Assembly: GCA_946887385.1 (NCBI GenBank)
Contig: CAMPKU010000001.1
Coordinates: 22,656-86,655, forward strand
Reading direction: 5' to 3'
From: an uncultured Gammaproteobacteria bacterium
Lineage (GTDB): Bacteria > Pseudomonadota > Gammaproteobacteria > Rariloculales > Rariloculaceae
DNA: 64,000 bases
Part shown: positions 44,118-51,504 of the stretch, piece by piece
Layout: the number at the start of each line of letters is the position of its first letter
How positions within the stretch are numbered: position 1 is the first letter of the stretch
Notes under the pieces: model-generated
What the model saw: the letters and a program-made list of their open reading frames with translations, nothing else
Database searches by the model: none
What the model was told of the DNA's origin: nothing
Translations under genes and position numbers: made by a program

Positions 44118-45350
44118 TCAAGCGATGGCGCGGGCGGCGATGTCGACCGGAGGCGCGGAGCGAGCGGCGGCAGCGAGCACCACCCCCTCCGGCGAAGCGT
44201 AGTAGCGTGCGTCCGCATGCAGCTGCGGGCCTAGGACCGTGTTCGGTGGGATCGTGGCATCGGTGTCGACGATGACGCGGTCGAGCACGCAGCCGCTCCC
44301 CACCACGGCGCCCGGAAGCAGCACGGAATCGCGGACAACGGCGTTCGCGTCGACGCGGCAGCGCGTCGAGATCACCGAGCGCGTCACGTCTCCGGCGATA
44401 ACGCTGCCGGGGCTCAGCACGGCGGCATCGACGTACGCGTCGGCCAGCACTCGCGCAGGCGGTAGAGGCTCGTAGCGCGTGAAGAAGGGCCAACGGCCGT
44501 CGCTGTGCAGGTCCGGCGCCACGTTGTCGAGCAGCTCCATGTGCGCGCTCCAGTAGCGGTCGACCGTGTCCAGCGTTCGCCAGTAGTGCGGTTGCAGGGG
44601 GGTGTCGCAAACGTAAGCGAACACGCGCGCCGAGCGCGCGGCGTGAGGCACGAGGTCGCGCGCGAAGTCGGCTGTCGCCGGCCGCGATGCGCCGTCCGCA
44701 AGGCACGCCATGAGAAATTTGGCGTCGAAAAGAAACACGCCCATCGCGCCAAGCGGCGAGCGGCGCGGCGCTGACGCGGCCAACGGCCGGTGCTCGATGC
44801 GCTCGATGCGCCCGCCGGCGCCGACAAGCACCTCGTTGTGAGCGCTGTCGTCGGGCACGTGAGCGCACGCAACCGTGACGTCGGCGCCGCTGGCGGCATG
44901 CAGCTCGATCAGCGGCCCGTAATCCAGCGAGTAGATTTGATCCGCTGCGAGCACGAGCACATGGCTCGCGCCGGTCGCCTCGATGAGATCGGTGTTTTGA
45001 TAAACGGCGTCGACCGTGCCGCGGTACCAGCGTTCGCCGTCCTGTTGTTGAGCAGGCCAGATCTCGACGAACTCGCCGAGCTCGCGGTGCAGAAAGTCCC
45101 AACCGCTATGCACGTGGCGAATCAGGGATTGCGACTTGTACTGGGTGAGGAGGGCAATCTTGCGGATCTCGGAGTTCACGCAGTTGGACAGCACGAAGTC
45201 CACGATGCGGTGTTGGCCGCCGAAGGGCAGGGCTGCCTTGGTCTGCCAGGCCGTGAGGCCCTCTAGCGCCCTGCCGCGGCCATTCGCGAGCACGAGGGCG
45301 AGCACATCTTCGCAGCCTTTACCGGCGGCGAAGCGGCCGGATCGAAGCAT
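44118..45350 (-). CDS. glgC: GlgC: glucose-1-phosphate adenylyltransferase
   Basis: A 410-residue nucleotidyltransferase making ADP-glucose. The N-terminal region reads LVLANGRGRALEGL then TKAALPFGGQHRIVDFVLSN (about 18-52); the PFGGxYRxIDF segment is conserved but the Gly-rich loop and RAKP motif are diverged. GTVDAVYQN, VLVLAADQIYSLDY and the C-terminal left-handed beta-helix hexapeptides (VIAGDVTRSVIS, AVVRDSVLLPGAVVG) are present. ATG 45350 follows GGGGGAG. First gene of the glucan operon. ADP-glucose could feed a GlgM/GlgA-type transferase elsewhere. The altered N-terminal loop may affect regulation or activity. Confidence 0.85.
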   Translation of the reverse strand: MLRSGRFAAGKGCEDVLALVLANGRGRALEGLTAWQTKAALPFGGQHRIVDFVLSNCVNSEIRKIALLTQYKSQSLIRHVHSGWDFLHRELGEFVEIWPAQQQDGERWYRGTVDAVYQNTDLIEATGASHVLVLAADQIYSLDYGPLIELHAASGADVTVACAHVPDDSAHNEVLVGAGGRIERIEHRPLAASAPRRSPLGAMGVFLFDAKFLMACLADGASRPATADFARDLVPHAARSARVFAYVCDTPLQPHYWRTLDTVDRYWSAHMELLDNVAPDLHSDGRWPFFTRYEPLPPARVLADAYVDAAVLSPGSVIAGDVTRSVISTRCRVDANAVVRDSVLLPGAVVGSGCVLDRVIVDTDATIPPNTVLGPQLHADARYYASPEGVVLAAAARSAPPVDIAARAIA

Positions 45351-45376
45351 TTCTCCCCCGGATGTTTTCAAAAAAC

Positions 45377-45411
45377 GGGGGTCGGATTACAAGGTTTGCA
45401 ACCCGACCCCC
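45377..45411. repeat. REP-like palindrome in the glgC leader
   Basis: GGGGGTCGGATT pairs with AACCCGACCCCC in a 12-bp stem with one mismatch and an 11-base loop. It lies between the sigma-54 promoter and the glgC start and would form a strong hairpin in the mRNA leader. Confidence 0.7.
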
Positions 45412-45471
45412 TAAAATGCCGCCCGGAATTACCCATTCGGGCGGCCCGCGTTCAAATTGCTGCGTATGTAA

Positions 45472-45487
45472 AGCAAACGTCATGCCA
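45472..45487 (-). promoter_or_regulatory. Sigma-54 promoter of the glgC-treZ-glgE-treS operon
   Basis: Minus strand reads TGGCATGACGTTTGCT, matching the consensus with T for C in the last -24 base. It overlaps the stop codon of the upstream endonuclease/phosphatase gene and is 122 bases before the glgC ATG. Confidence 0.7.
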
Positions 45488-46193
45488 ACTTTGCGGCCCC
45501 GTTCCAGCACAGGCTCGCGAGCAGGGGCAAGTGGTCGGAAGCGCGGTTGGCGTCGTTCAGCGTGGCAATGGCCGACAGCTCGAGCGGATCGCTGAACCAA
45601 ATTCGGTCGAGCGGCAAGAGCGGCAGCCGGGAAGGATACGTCGGGAGCTCCGGTGTCGCCGTCAAAGGCGGGCAAAGACTGCGCTCCGCGAGGCCGCGCC
45701 CCGGAAAATCGTTGAAGTCGCCGAGCACCACGAGCGGACGCTCGTCGATCGTTGCGATCCGTTCCTTGAGCCGCGCGAACTGGCGGCGCCGCTCGAAGGG
45801 CAGCAGCCCGAGATGCGCCGCGATCACGATGATGCGGCCGGCCGGCGACTCGATGGCGCCGACGATGGCCTTGCGCGGCTCTCGCCACCGCACCGACAAG
45901 TCGAGCTCGCCGAGCGACTCGATCGGCCAACGCGACAGCACGATATGCCCGTAGTGGCCGTCGCGCGCCGCCAATGTCCGTGCGGCCACGGTTGTCCAGC
46001 CGAACAACGTGCCGAAATAGGAGAACGGGTCGTGCGCAACCTGGGTCGTCCTGTTGTCGATCTCTTGCAATGCGGATATGTCGGGCTGAGCGGCTTCGAG
46101 CACCGCCGCCACGCGGTCGAGATCGCACACGCCGTCGCGACCTACGCAGCCGTGCACGTTCCAGGTGAGGAAGCGCAGCGGTGTCCGCGTCAT
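45480..46193 (-). CDS. Endonuclease/exonuclease/phosphatase-family protein
   Basis: A 237-residue EEP-fold Mg-dependent phosphodiesterase/phosphatase. Ordered motifs are FLTWNVHG (about 9-16), ALQEIDN (about 44-50), VVLGDFNDFPG (about 145-155) and ASDHLPL near the C-terminus. It overlaps the PLD gene by an ATGA (start 46193). The substrate could be DNA, a phospholipid headgroup or an inositol-phosphate type; pairing with a phospholipase D suggests lipid turnover. Co-transcribed from the sigma-54 promoter at 48536-48551. Confidence 0.88.
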   Translation of the reverse strand: MTRTPLRFLTWNVHGCVGRDGVCDLDRVAAVLEAAQPDISALQEIDNRTTQVAHDPFSYFGTLFGWTTVAARTLAARDGHYGHIVLSRWPIESLGELDLSVRWREPRKAIVGAIESPAGRIIVIAAHLGLLPFERRRQFARLKERIATIDERPLVVLGDFNDFPGRGLAERSLCPPLTATPELPTYPSRLPLLPLDRIWFSDPLELSAIATLNDANRASDHLPLLASLCWNGAAKLA

Positions 46194-48481
46194 CGGCGCG
46201 TGCGGCGGTTCGCCAGCCACTGCACTCCAAAAACAAGTCCGAGCCACAGCACGACGGCGGCTGCGATCAGCGCAAGGTTTTGCGCCGTGGGCTCGCGCCA
46301 CGCGTCGATGGCGCGGTCGCTGACGAAGGCAAACGCCGCAATTCCGGGCAGCATGCCGAGTGCCGTGCCGAGGATGAAATCGCGATAGCGGATGCCGAGC
46401 GCGCCGATCGCCATGTTGACGAACGTGAACGGTGCCACGGGCACTTTGCGGATCAGCGCAATCGTGATCACGCCGCTGTTCGCGATGCGCCGCTCGAGCG
46501 CGTCCAGTTTGCTGCCGAGCCAGCGCTTCAACGGCTCGCGGCCGATGAGGCGGCCAACGCCGAACGTGGCGGTTGCCGCGAGCATCGTGCCGACTGCGGA
46601 GCAGATGAAGCCCAAGACCGGGCCGAGCGTGACAACCGTGGCGCCGATCAAGGCAAGGATCGGCACGGATACCACGCTCGCCGCCACAAAGATCGCGAGC
46701 ACGAGCGGCACTCGCCACGGATGGCCGGCGAGCGACTCGATACCGGTCCCGACGCGCGCCGCGATATCGCCCATGCTGAGTCCAAGGCGCGAGAAGCCGA
46801 ACACGAGCAGCGCGACGACGGCTGCGGCCGCGAGCAACGCCAAACCCCATTTCACAACCGGCCGCATGTTGCGCAGGCCGGTGGCCTGAGTCACGAGCTC
46901 CTCGGCCGACACCACGCGTTCGGGATCCCCAAGCTGTATCACCAGTGCAAGGCCGGCAGAATCGTCACGCGGGATGAGCTCGACGCCGCGATAGGCGGGT
47001 GCTCGGACCGCACGCCGCCACCGCCAGCGCGCGTGCGGCGAGCCGTGAGCCGTGCTGTACACCGGCACGGGCGGCAACGACGCCAGCGCCTGGGCAACGG
47101 GCTTGTCGGTAGCAAGCGCTGCGCCGACACTCTTCTCGTCGCTGCCCCAGTGCTCGGCAAGCAAGCGGTTGCGCACCGCGGCGATCGCGCGGCGCTGCGC
47201 CGCGCTCGCAGCTTCGATGCCGACATCGCATTCGGTATCGAAGCCCATCGAGCGATTGTTCAAATTCGACGAGCCGATGCGCAGAAACCTGTCGTCGACG
47301 ACCAGCACCTTGGCATGCACGTGGATCGACAGCACGCCGTGCGGGGCGATGGCGGCAAATTCTTCGTCCGTGCCGGCGGCACTTCGCGCCAGCGGCGCAA
47401 CGAAGTGGATTCGGCTGCGAAGTGAGGGGTCCGCGAACGCTGCCATGAATCGTTGCCGGCCGACGCCCATCGTTTCGGCTTCGAGCCAGCCGGTATGTTC
47501 GCGCGTCGTGAGGATCACGGCCTCGAGAGAAGGCTTCGCCCGCATCCGCGCCACGAGCGCTTCGCATGCGGTCTTCGACGTGACGTACTGGTTTTCGATG
47601 TAGACGAAGCGCTCGGCGCTCGAAAGCGCGGCGATCGTGGCCCGCTCCACCTCGCGAATGTCTTCAGCGCGATTTTCGAGCGCCGCGACCGTGCGCATGA
47701 TGCCGATCGTGACGTCCTCGAAATCGGGCTCGACGTGCTGCGGCCACGCATGACCGCCCCGCTGTACGGCTGCCACCGGCTCGCCGCCGGCATGCTCCCA
47801 ACGTGAGCGCGCCCGCTCTCCCAGAGCAGCAGCGGCCTCGCCTTGCAGCACCATCTCAACGTCGTGCAGCGGCACGTAAGGCTTGCGGCCCGGATCGCGC
47901 CGGCGCGGCTCGGCCGGATGGTGCGCCGCAGCATCCCAGCGGCGCAGCGTCAAGTCGATGCCGCCGCAGTACGCGACATCGTCGTCGATGATCACGAGCT
48001 TTTCGTGGTGCGACGCGCCGACGGGCAGGTGGCTGTCGAGCAGAATCTCTGCGCGTTCGGGCCGGTGGCGGCCGAAGATGAGCCGCGGGAAGAGCTCGCG
48101 CCGCACCGAGTACAGCACGGGATGATTCCAGAGCAAGATTCGGATCGTGAGACCCTTGCGCCGCTTCAACAGCCAGCGCAGCAGCTTGCCGAGCTCCACG
48201 GGCGCTCCGTCGGTGGGGCGCAAGTGGCCCTGAAGCCGCGTGTGGCTGTGCAGCTCCCAGCCGAGGATGAAGATCGTGTGCTCGGCCGCTAGTAACGAGG
48301 CACGCAGCGCCTCGAAGTAGCGGGCTGCATCAATGAGAACGGCCGCGCGGGCCGCGTGCGCGCGTCGCCAACACGTATCGCCCTCGATTAACAGCCCGGG
48401 TGCATGCTCCGTCGGCTGCGCATTAGCGCCCAGCCGTGAGTCGGGCCGTGTGGTGAGGCCGGTCGATTTCGACGCCTTCAT
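46190..48481 (-). CDS. Phospholipase D fused to a VTT/DedA membrane domain
   Basis: A 763-residue protein. The N-terminal half has two PLD HKD motifs: HHEKLVIIDDDVAYCGGID (about 157-175) and HVHAKVLVVDDRFLRIGSSN (about 395-415), as in cardiolipin synthases and phosphatidyltransferases. From about residue 540 it turns into a VTT (SNARE-associated/DedA) domain with five to six helices, including GLALLAAAAVVALLVFG, VAASVVSVPILALIGATVV and VPVAPFTFVNMAIGALGI. The fusion suggests headgroup exchange coupled to lipid scrambling. ATG 48481 lies 55 bases from a sigma-54 promoter. The downstream EEP gene is translationally coupled. Confidence 0.9.
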   Translation of the reverse strand: MKASKSTGLTTRPDSRLGANAQPTEHAPGLLIEGDTCWRRAHAARAAVLIDAARYFEALRASLLAAEHTIFILGWELHSHTRLQGHLRPTDGAPVELGKLLRWLLKRRKGLTIRILLWNHPVLYSVRRELFPRLIFGRHRPERAEILLDSHLPVGASHHEKLVIIDDDVAYCGGIDLTLRRWDAAAHHPAEPRRRDPGRKPYVPLHDVEMVLQGEAAAALGERARSRWEHAGGEPVAAVQRGGHAWPQHVEPDFEDVTIGIMRTVAALENRAEDIREVERATIAALSSAERFVYIENQYVTSKTACEALVARMRAKPSLEAVILTTREHTGWLEAETMGVGRQRFMAAFADPSLRSRIHFVAPLARSAAGTDEEFAAIAPHGVLSIHVHAKVLVVDDRFLRIGSSNLNNRSMGFDTECDVGIEAASAAQRRAIAAVRNRLLAEHWGSDEKSVGAALATDKPVAQALASLPPVPVYSTAHGSPHARWRWRRAVRAPAYRGVELIPRDDSAGLALVIQLGDPERVVSAEELVTQATGLRNMRPVVKWGLALLAAAAVVALLVFGFSRLGLSMGDIAARVGTGIESLAGHPWRVPLVLAIFVAASVVSVPILALIGATVVTLGPVLGFICSAVGTMLAATATFGVGRLIGREPLKRWLGSKLDALERRIANSGVITIALIRKVPVAPFTFVNMAIGALGIRYRDFILGTALGMLPGIAAFAFVSDRAIDAWREPTAQNLALIAAAVVLWLGLVFGVQWLANRRTRR

Positions 48482-48535
48482 ACTTTGCTCGCAGCGTTCG
48501 CATCACTTACTCGTTGTCCTGATCGACACCTCGAG

Positions 48536-48551
48536 AGCAACGTCCGTGCCG
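48536..48551 (-). promoter_or_regulatory. Sigma-54 promoter of the PLD-EEP operon
   Basis: Minus strand reads CGGCACGGACGTTGCT. The only difference from consensus is C at the first -24 position. It is 55 bases from the ATG at 48481. Confidence 0.7.
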
Positions 48552-48568
48552 CTCGCTTGGCAGAATTT

Positions 48569-48633
48569 CCGAAGGACCGGTCATGGCTCGAAGGGGGGGG
48601 GATGAGCCGATGGGGGTTTGACCGGTCCTCCGG
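48569..48633 (-). terminator. Long hairpin after the OmpA-like gene
   Basis: CCGGAGGACCGGTCA on the minus strand pairs with TGACCGGTCCTTCGG over about 15 bp with one or two mismatches; an inner GGCTC/GAGCC pair can form in the loop. It lies 18 bases past the OmpA stop and just before the PLD promoter. There is no T-run, so termination is probable, not certain. Confidence 0.5.
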
Positions 48634-48651
48634 AAAAGCGCTGAACAATCA

Positions 48652-49554
48652 TTACAGGTTTGCGCGCGGGTCGTCGGCGAACGAGCCGGCTTCATCCGAC
48701 ACGACTACTTCCACACGCCGGTTCTGTTGCCGGCCCGCGGGCGTATCGTTCGTAGCGACCGGGCGGGCTTCGCCCATCCCCACTGTCGTTACGCGGTCGG
48801 CCTCGATGCCGCGGCTCACGAGCGCGTCGCGAACCGCCGCCGCGCGCCGCTCGGACAGCGATTGATTGGCCTCGTCGCTGCCGGCGGAATCCGTGTGTCC
48901 TTCGATACGCACCGAGCGCTCGGGGTAGTCGCGCATGAACTGCGCCAGCCGATCGACCGTTGTCGTGGCACCGGGTTTGAGCCCGGCCTGTGCGGTGTCG
49001 AACAGCACGTCGCCGAGCGTCAGCACGATCCCACGATCTGTATTCTCCGCTTCCAGCTGCTCGAGCTCGGTCTCGAGCTGCGTGGCCCGCTCCTCGGCCG
49101 CTTGTGCCGCGCGCGCCTGTTCGTCGGCGGCGCGTGCCTGCACGTCGAGCTCGCGTGTCGCAGCCCGCGCTTCGCGCTCGGCTATGGCGGCTTCGCGCTC
49201 GCGCGCTTCGGCGATGATGCGGTTGCGCTCGGCTTCGCTTCGCTCCACCTCTTGCCGCGCTTGCGCCTCGGCGACGAGCGCGCCGGAAATGTCGGCATAG
49301 CGCTGCGCAACGTATGCGCGATGCTCGATGAGCGGCAGCGGCTCGCGCTCTTCCAATGCGGCGTCGGCCGATGCAAGGGCCTCACGCGCTTGTGCAAGCT
49401 CCTCCGCGGCGACTTGCCCGGCCAGCGGCTCGGCGGAAACCGTGTTGATCGATTGTCGCGCCTGTTCCACGCTATCGACGCGGTCGGGCATGCCGCCGCA
49501 CGCGCAGAGTGTCAACACGGCCGCCGACACTGCTATTCCAGTTCCAAGGCGCAT
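48652..49554 (-). CDS. OmpA-family peptidoglycan-associated lipoprotein
   Basis: A 300-residue lipoprotein. The signal sequence MRLGTGIAVSAAVLTLCACGG carries a lipobox-like end at Cys19. Residues about 30-180 are a long helical/coiled-coil region rich in Ala, Glu and Arg. The OmpA domain (about 185-300) starts ITLGDVLFD-like (VLTLGDVLFDTAQAGL) and contains EGHTDSAGSDEANQSLSERR, the peptidoglycan-binding pattern. ATG 49554 follows GGAGGAGA. It is downstream of a DUF4398 lipoprotein with a 53-base gap. Likely tethers the outer membrane to peptidoglycan and strengthens the envelope. Confidence 0.9.
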   Translation of the reverse strand: MRLGTGIAVSAAVLTLCACGGMPDRVDSVEQARQSINTVSAEPLAGQVAAEELAQAREALASADAALEEREPLPLIEHRAYVAQRYADISGALVAEAQARQEVERSEAERNRIIAEAREREAAIAEREARAATRELDVQARAADEQARAAQAAEERATQLETELEQLEAENTDRGIVLTLGDVLFDTAQAGLKPGATTTVDRLAQFMRDYPERSVRIEGHTDSAGSDEANQSLSERRAAAVRDALVSRGIEADRVTTVGMGEARPVATNDTPAGRQQNRRVEVVVSDEAGSFADDPRANL

Positions 49555-49607
49555 CACCGAATCTCCTCCATGGTCTGCCCTTCGTTGCCGCGCGCTCTTG
49601 CAGGGTG

Positions 49608-50018
49608 TCAAGGGCGCAAGCCCTCCGTTCGATCGGCGCGGCGCAGCTCTTCTTCGAGCGTTGTGAGTCCCGAGCGTACCTCGGCCGCAAGGGCCCGCGT
49701 TTGCTCACTGCGTGTGACGGCAGCGGCCAAGTCCGCGTCGAGATCCGCTTCCACGGCCAAGCGCCGAGCGAGCTCGCTGTCGCCGTCCTCGGCAGCACGC
49801 TCGGCTGCGCGCAGCTTGTCGCGCGCGAGCGCGAGCTCGGCGCTGCCGAAGCGCGCGGCGCCGGCCTGCTCGGCTTCGGCGATGCTGGCGCGGGCACGCA
49901 CGAGGTCCTGCTGATACGCCGCCGTTTCCGCCCGCTCTTGATTGTTGGCGCACCCCAGCATTGCCACGCTGATCAAAAGCAGTCCAAACAGCAGCACAAC
50001 TCGTTGATTGCGATTCAT
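49608..50018 (-). CDS. DUF4398-family lipoprotein
   Basis: A 136-residue lipoprotein. The signal sequence ends in AMLGC (lipobox, Cys about 22). The rest is Ala/Glu/Arg-rich helix, with the DUF4398-typical segments ARASIAEAEQAGAARFGSAE and LALARDKLRAAERAAEDGD (about 40-80). DUF4398 proteins commonly precede OmpA-type lipoproteins, as here. ATG 50018 is chosen because it begins the signal sequence; the open frame upstream is rich in Arg and crosses the promoter. Function unknown, probably envelope structure. Confidence 0.88.
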   Translation of the reverse strand: MNRNQRVVLLFGLLLISVAMLGCANNQERAETAAYQQDLVRARASIAEAEQAGAARFGSAELALARDKLRAAERAAEDGDSELARRLAVEADLDADLAAAVTRSEQTRALAAEVRSGLTTLEEELRRADRTEGLRP

Positions 50019-50021
50019 CGC

Positions 50022-50055
50022 TCGTTCCCTTCGTTCCTTCGTTCCCTCGTTTCGG
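50022..50055. repeat. Short tandem repeat in the DUF4398 leader
   Basis: About three to four copies of an 8-9-base unit TCGTTCCCT / TCGTTCCT / TCGTTCCC / TCGTTTCGG. It sits between the promoter at 50069-50084 and the DUF4398 start. Confidence 0.45.
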
Positions 50056-50068
50056 TCGTTCGGCGCGA

Positions 50069-50084
50069 TGCAGATTCCATGCCA
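50069..50084 (-). promoter_or_regulatory. Sigma-54-like promoter of DUF4398-OmpA
   Basis: Minus strand reads TGGCATGGAATCTGCA. The -24 is near consensus; the -12 has C for the first T but keeps the invariant GC. Divergent from 50201-50216. Confidence 0.55.
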
Positions 50085-50200
50085 GCGAGGTGCACGGAGC
50101 GCGTTTCGCATGGCGTAGCGGCAAGACCAAAAAGCGCGTGCGGATTCCAGAAACCGGTCACGCTGCGAACCGCTCGATCGGGCGCGCCCTCGTCGTCGTG

Positions 50201-50216
50201 TGGCACGCGCTTTGCA
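50201..50216 (+). promoter_or_regulatory. Sigma-54 promoter of the 50261-52312 operon
   Basis: TGGCACGCGCTTTGCA is a perfect consensus, 45 bases before the GTG at 50261. Confidence 0.82.
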
Positions 50217-50260
50217 GTAACCGCGCGTTTCCGGCGAAACCGTAAAACAAGGAGGTTTTT

Positions 50261-51055
50261 GTGGCCGATCCAATACGAGACGAGCACGGCAATGACGGCC
50301 GCGATCTCAAAGGTGCGCTGCGCGACCGCAGCATGGAGCAGCTCGAGGGGGTCAAGGGACAATTCGCGGAGAGCGCCGAGCGCGTGGCCGCCGCCGTGGA
50401 CAAGACGGCCGATGAGCTCGAGGGCGATGGCGACGACGCCGTCTCCGGAATTGGGCACAGTCTGGCAAGCGTCATGCGGCAACTGGCCGGCGGGTTGCGC
50501 GACCGCGATGTCGAGCAGTTCGCGGTCGAGCTCGGCTCGCTCGCGCGCCGCAATCCCGGCGTGTTCTTGGCAGGCTCCGTGGCGCTGGGGTTCGGCGTTG
50601 CGCGGTTTTTCAAGGCACGCACCCCGGAGCGCCGCAGTGACCGATACGAAGGCCGGTACGACGGCCGATACGACAGCCAATACGACAGCCAATACAACGC
50701 GCGCTACGACAGCCAATACGACGCGGGCTACGACAGCCGACCTTCGAGCGGCGACCGAGTGGATCTGGACGGCGACGACAGTCTCGACCTGTCGAGCAAC
50801 CCGCCCGGCTTCGCGGCGCGAGGAGAGAGCGAAGGCACGGAGCCCGAGCGCGCACGGCCGTCGACCGGCTCGCCGCCGACGAGCGAAGCCGGTGCTGCCG
50901 ACTCCGCCGAGAGGGCGAAGGGGCGTACAGGCGGCAAACGCAAATCCCAGCGTGCAACGGGGACTGTCTCGACTGACGAGGAGAGCACGGCTCCGCCCGC
51001 GAGCGGGGGTTCGGCCACGGACGGCGGAGCGCTACAAGGAGGTAAAACGTCATGA
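50261..51055 (+). CDS. Hypothetical membrane-associated protein with YD repeats
   Basis: A 264-residue protein of no recognised family. Residues 1-95 are acidic and helical (LKGALRDRSMEQLEGVKGQF). A hydrophobic stretch follows (NPGVFLAGSVALGFGVARFF, about 98-117), then a Tyr-Asp repeat region (RYEGRYDGRYDSQYDS, about 125-155) and a disordered Ser/Glu/Gly-rich tail. This resembles stress-related membrane-anchored proteins of the YqjD or nutrient-deprivation type. GTG 50261 follows AAGGAGG. First of a three-gene operon with a holin-like protein and a DUF3618 protein, overlapping the second by four bases (ATGA). Sigma-54 control predicted. Confidence 0.75.
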   Translation: MADPIRDEHGNDGRDLKGALRDRSMEQLEGVKGQFAESAERVAAAVDKTADELEGDGDDAVSGIGHSLASVMRQLAGGLRDRDVEQFAVELGSLARRNPGVFLAGSVALGFGVARFFKARTPERRSDRYEGRYDGRYDSQYDSQYNARYDSQYDAGYDSRPSSGDRVDLDGDDSLDLSSNPPGFAARGESEGTEPERARPSTGSPPTSEAGAADSAERAKGRTGGKRKSQRATGTVSTDEESTAPPASGGSATDGGALQGGKTS

Positions 51056-51504
51056 GCACGACGAGCGATTTCCATTCCCGTGAGCGGGGCGGCCTACGGG
51101 GCATAGAGAGCCGCGAGCAGGAGTCGACGCCGAGCTTGTTGCGGCGGCTCGCCAACGACGTCGGTACCTTGTTTGCCCAAGAGCTCGAGCTGCTCAAAGC
51201 CGAGACGACGGCGGCCGTTTCCGACATGAAAGCGGCCACGATGAGTATGGCGATGGGCGGCACCGTCACGGCGATGGGCGTCTTCTTCTTGTTGCTTGCG
51301 GCCGTGTACGGGCTCAGCAACGTGGTAGATCCCTGGCTTGCGGCACTGATCGTCGGCGGCGTCGTAACGCTGATCGGCGCGATCATGCTCGCCATGGGTC
51401 GCCGCAAGCTCGAGCCCGCGGCCATCGCACCGCGCCGAACGGCCGAGGCGCTTCGAAAGGATACGCAAATGATGAGAGGAGTCGGCAAGCATGAGCACGA
51501 TTGA
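51052..51504 (+). CDS. Phage-holin-family (Actino-holin-like) membrane protein
   Basis: A 150-residue protein. A helical, charged N-terminus (LLRRLANDVGTLFAQELELLKAE, about 28-50) precedes two hydrophobic helices (TAMGVFFLLLAAVYGL and WLAALIVGGVVTLIGAIML, about 73-122). This is the layout of the Phage_holin_3_6/Actinobacterial holin family that also includes bacterial YqjE-type proteins. Not a phage gene here: it is overlapped by neighbours on both sides in a stress operon. Role probably in envelope maintenance. Confidence 0.8.
   Translation: MSTTSDFHSRERGGLRGIESREQESTPSLLRRLANDVGTLFAQELELLKAETTAAVSDMKAATMSMAMGGTVTAMGVFFLLLAAVYGLSNVVDPWLAALIVGGVVTLIGAIMLAMGRRKLEPAAIAPRRTAEALRKDTQMMRGVGKHEHD

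Noticed and set aside
51052..51504. Prophage signal from a holin-like gene
   Set aside because: No lysin, capsid or integrase gene is nearby; the family includes chromosomal stress proteins and neighbours overlap it.
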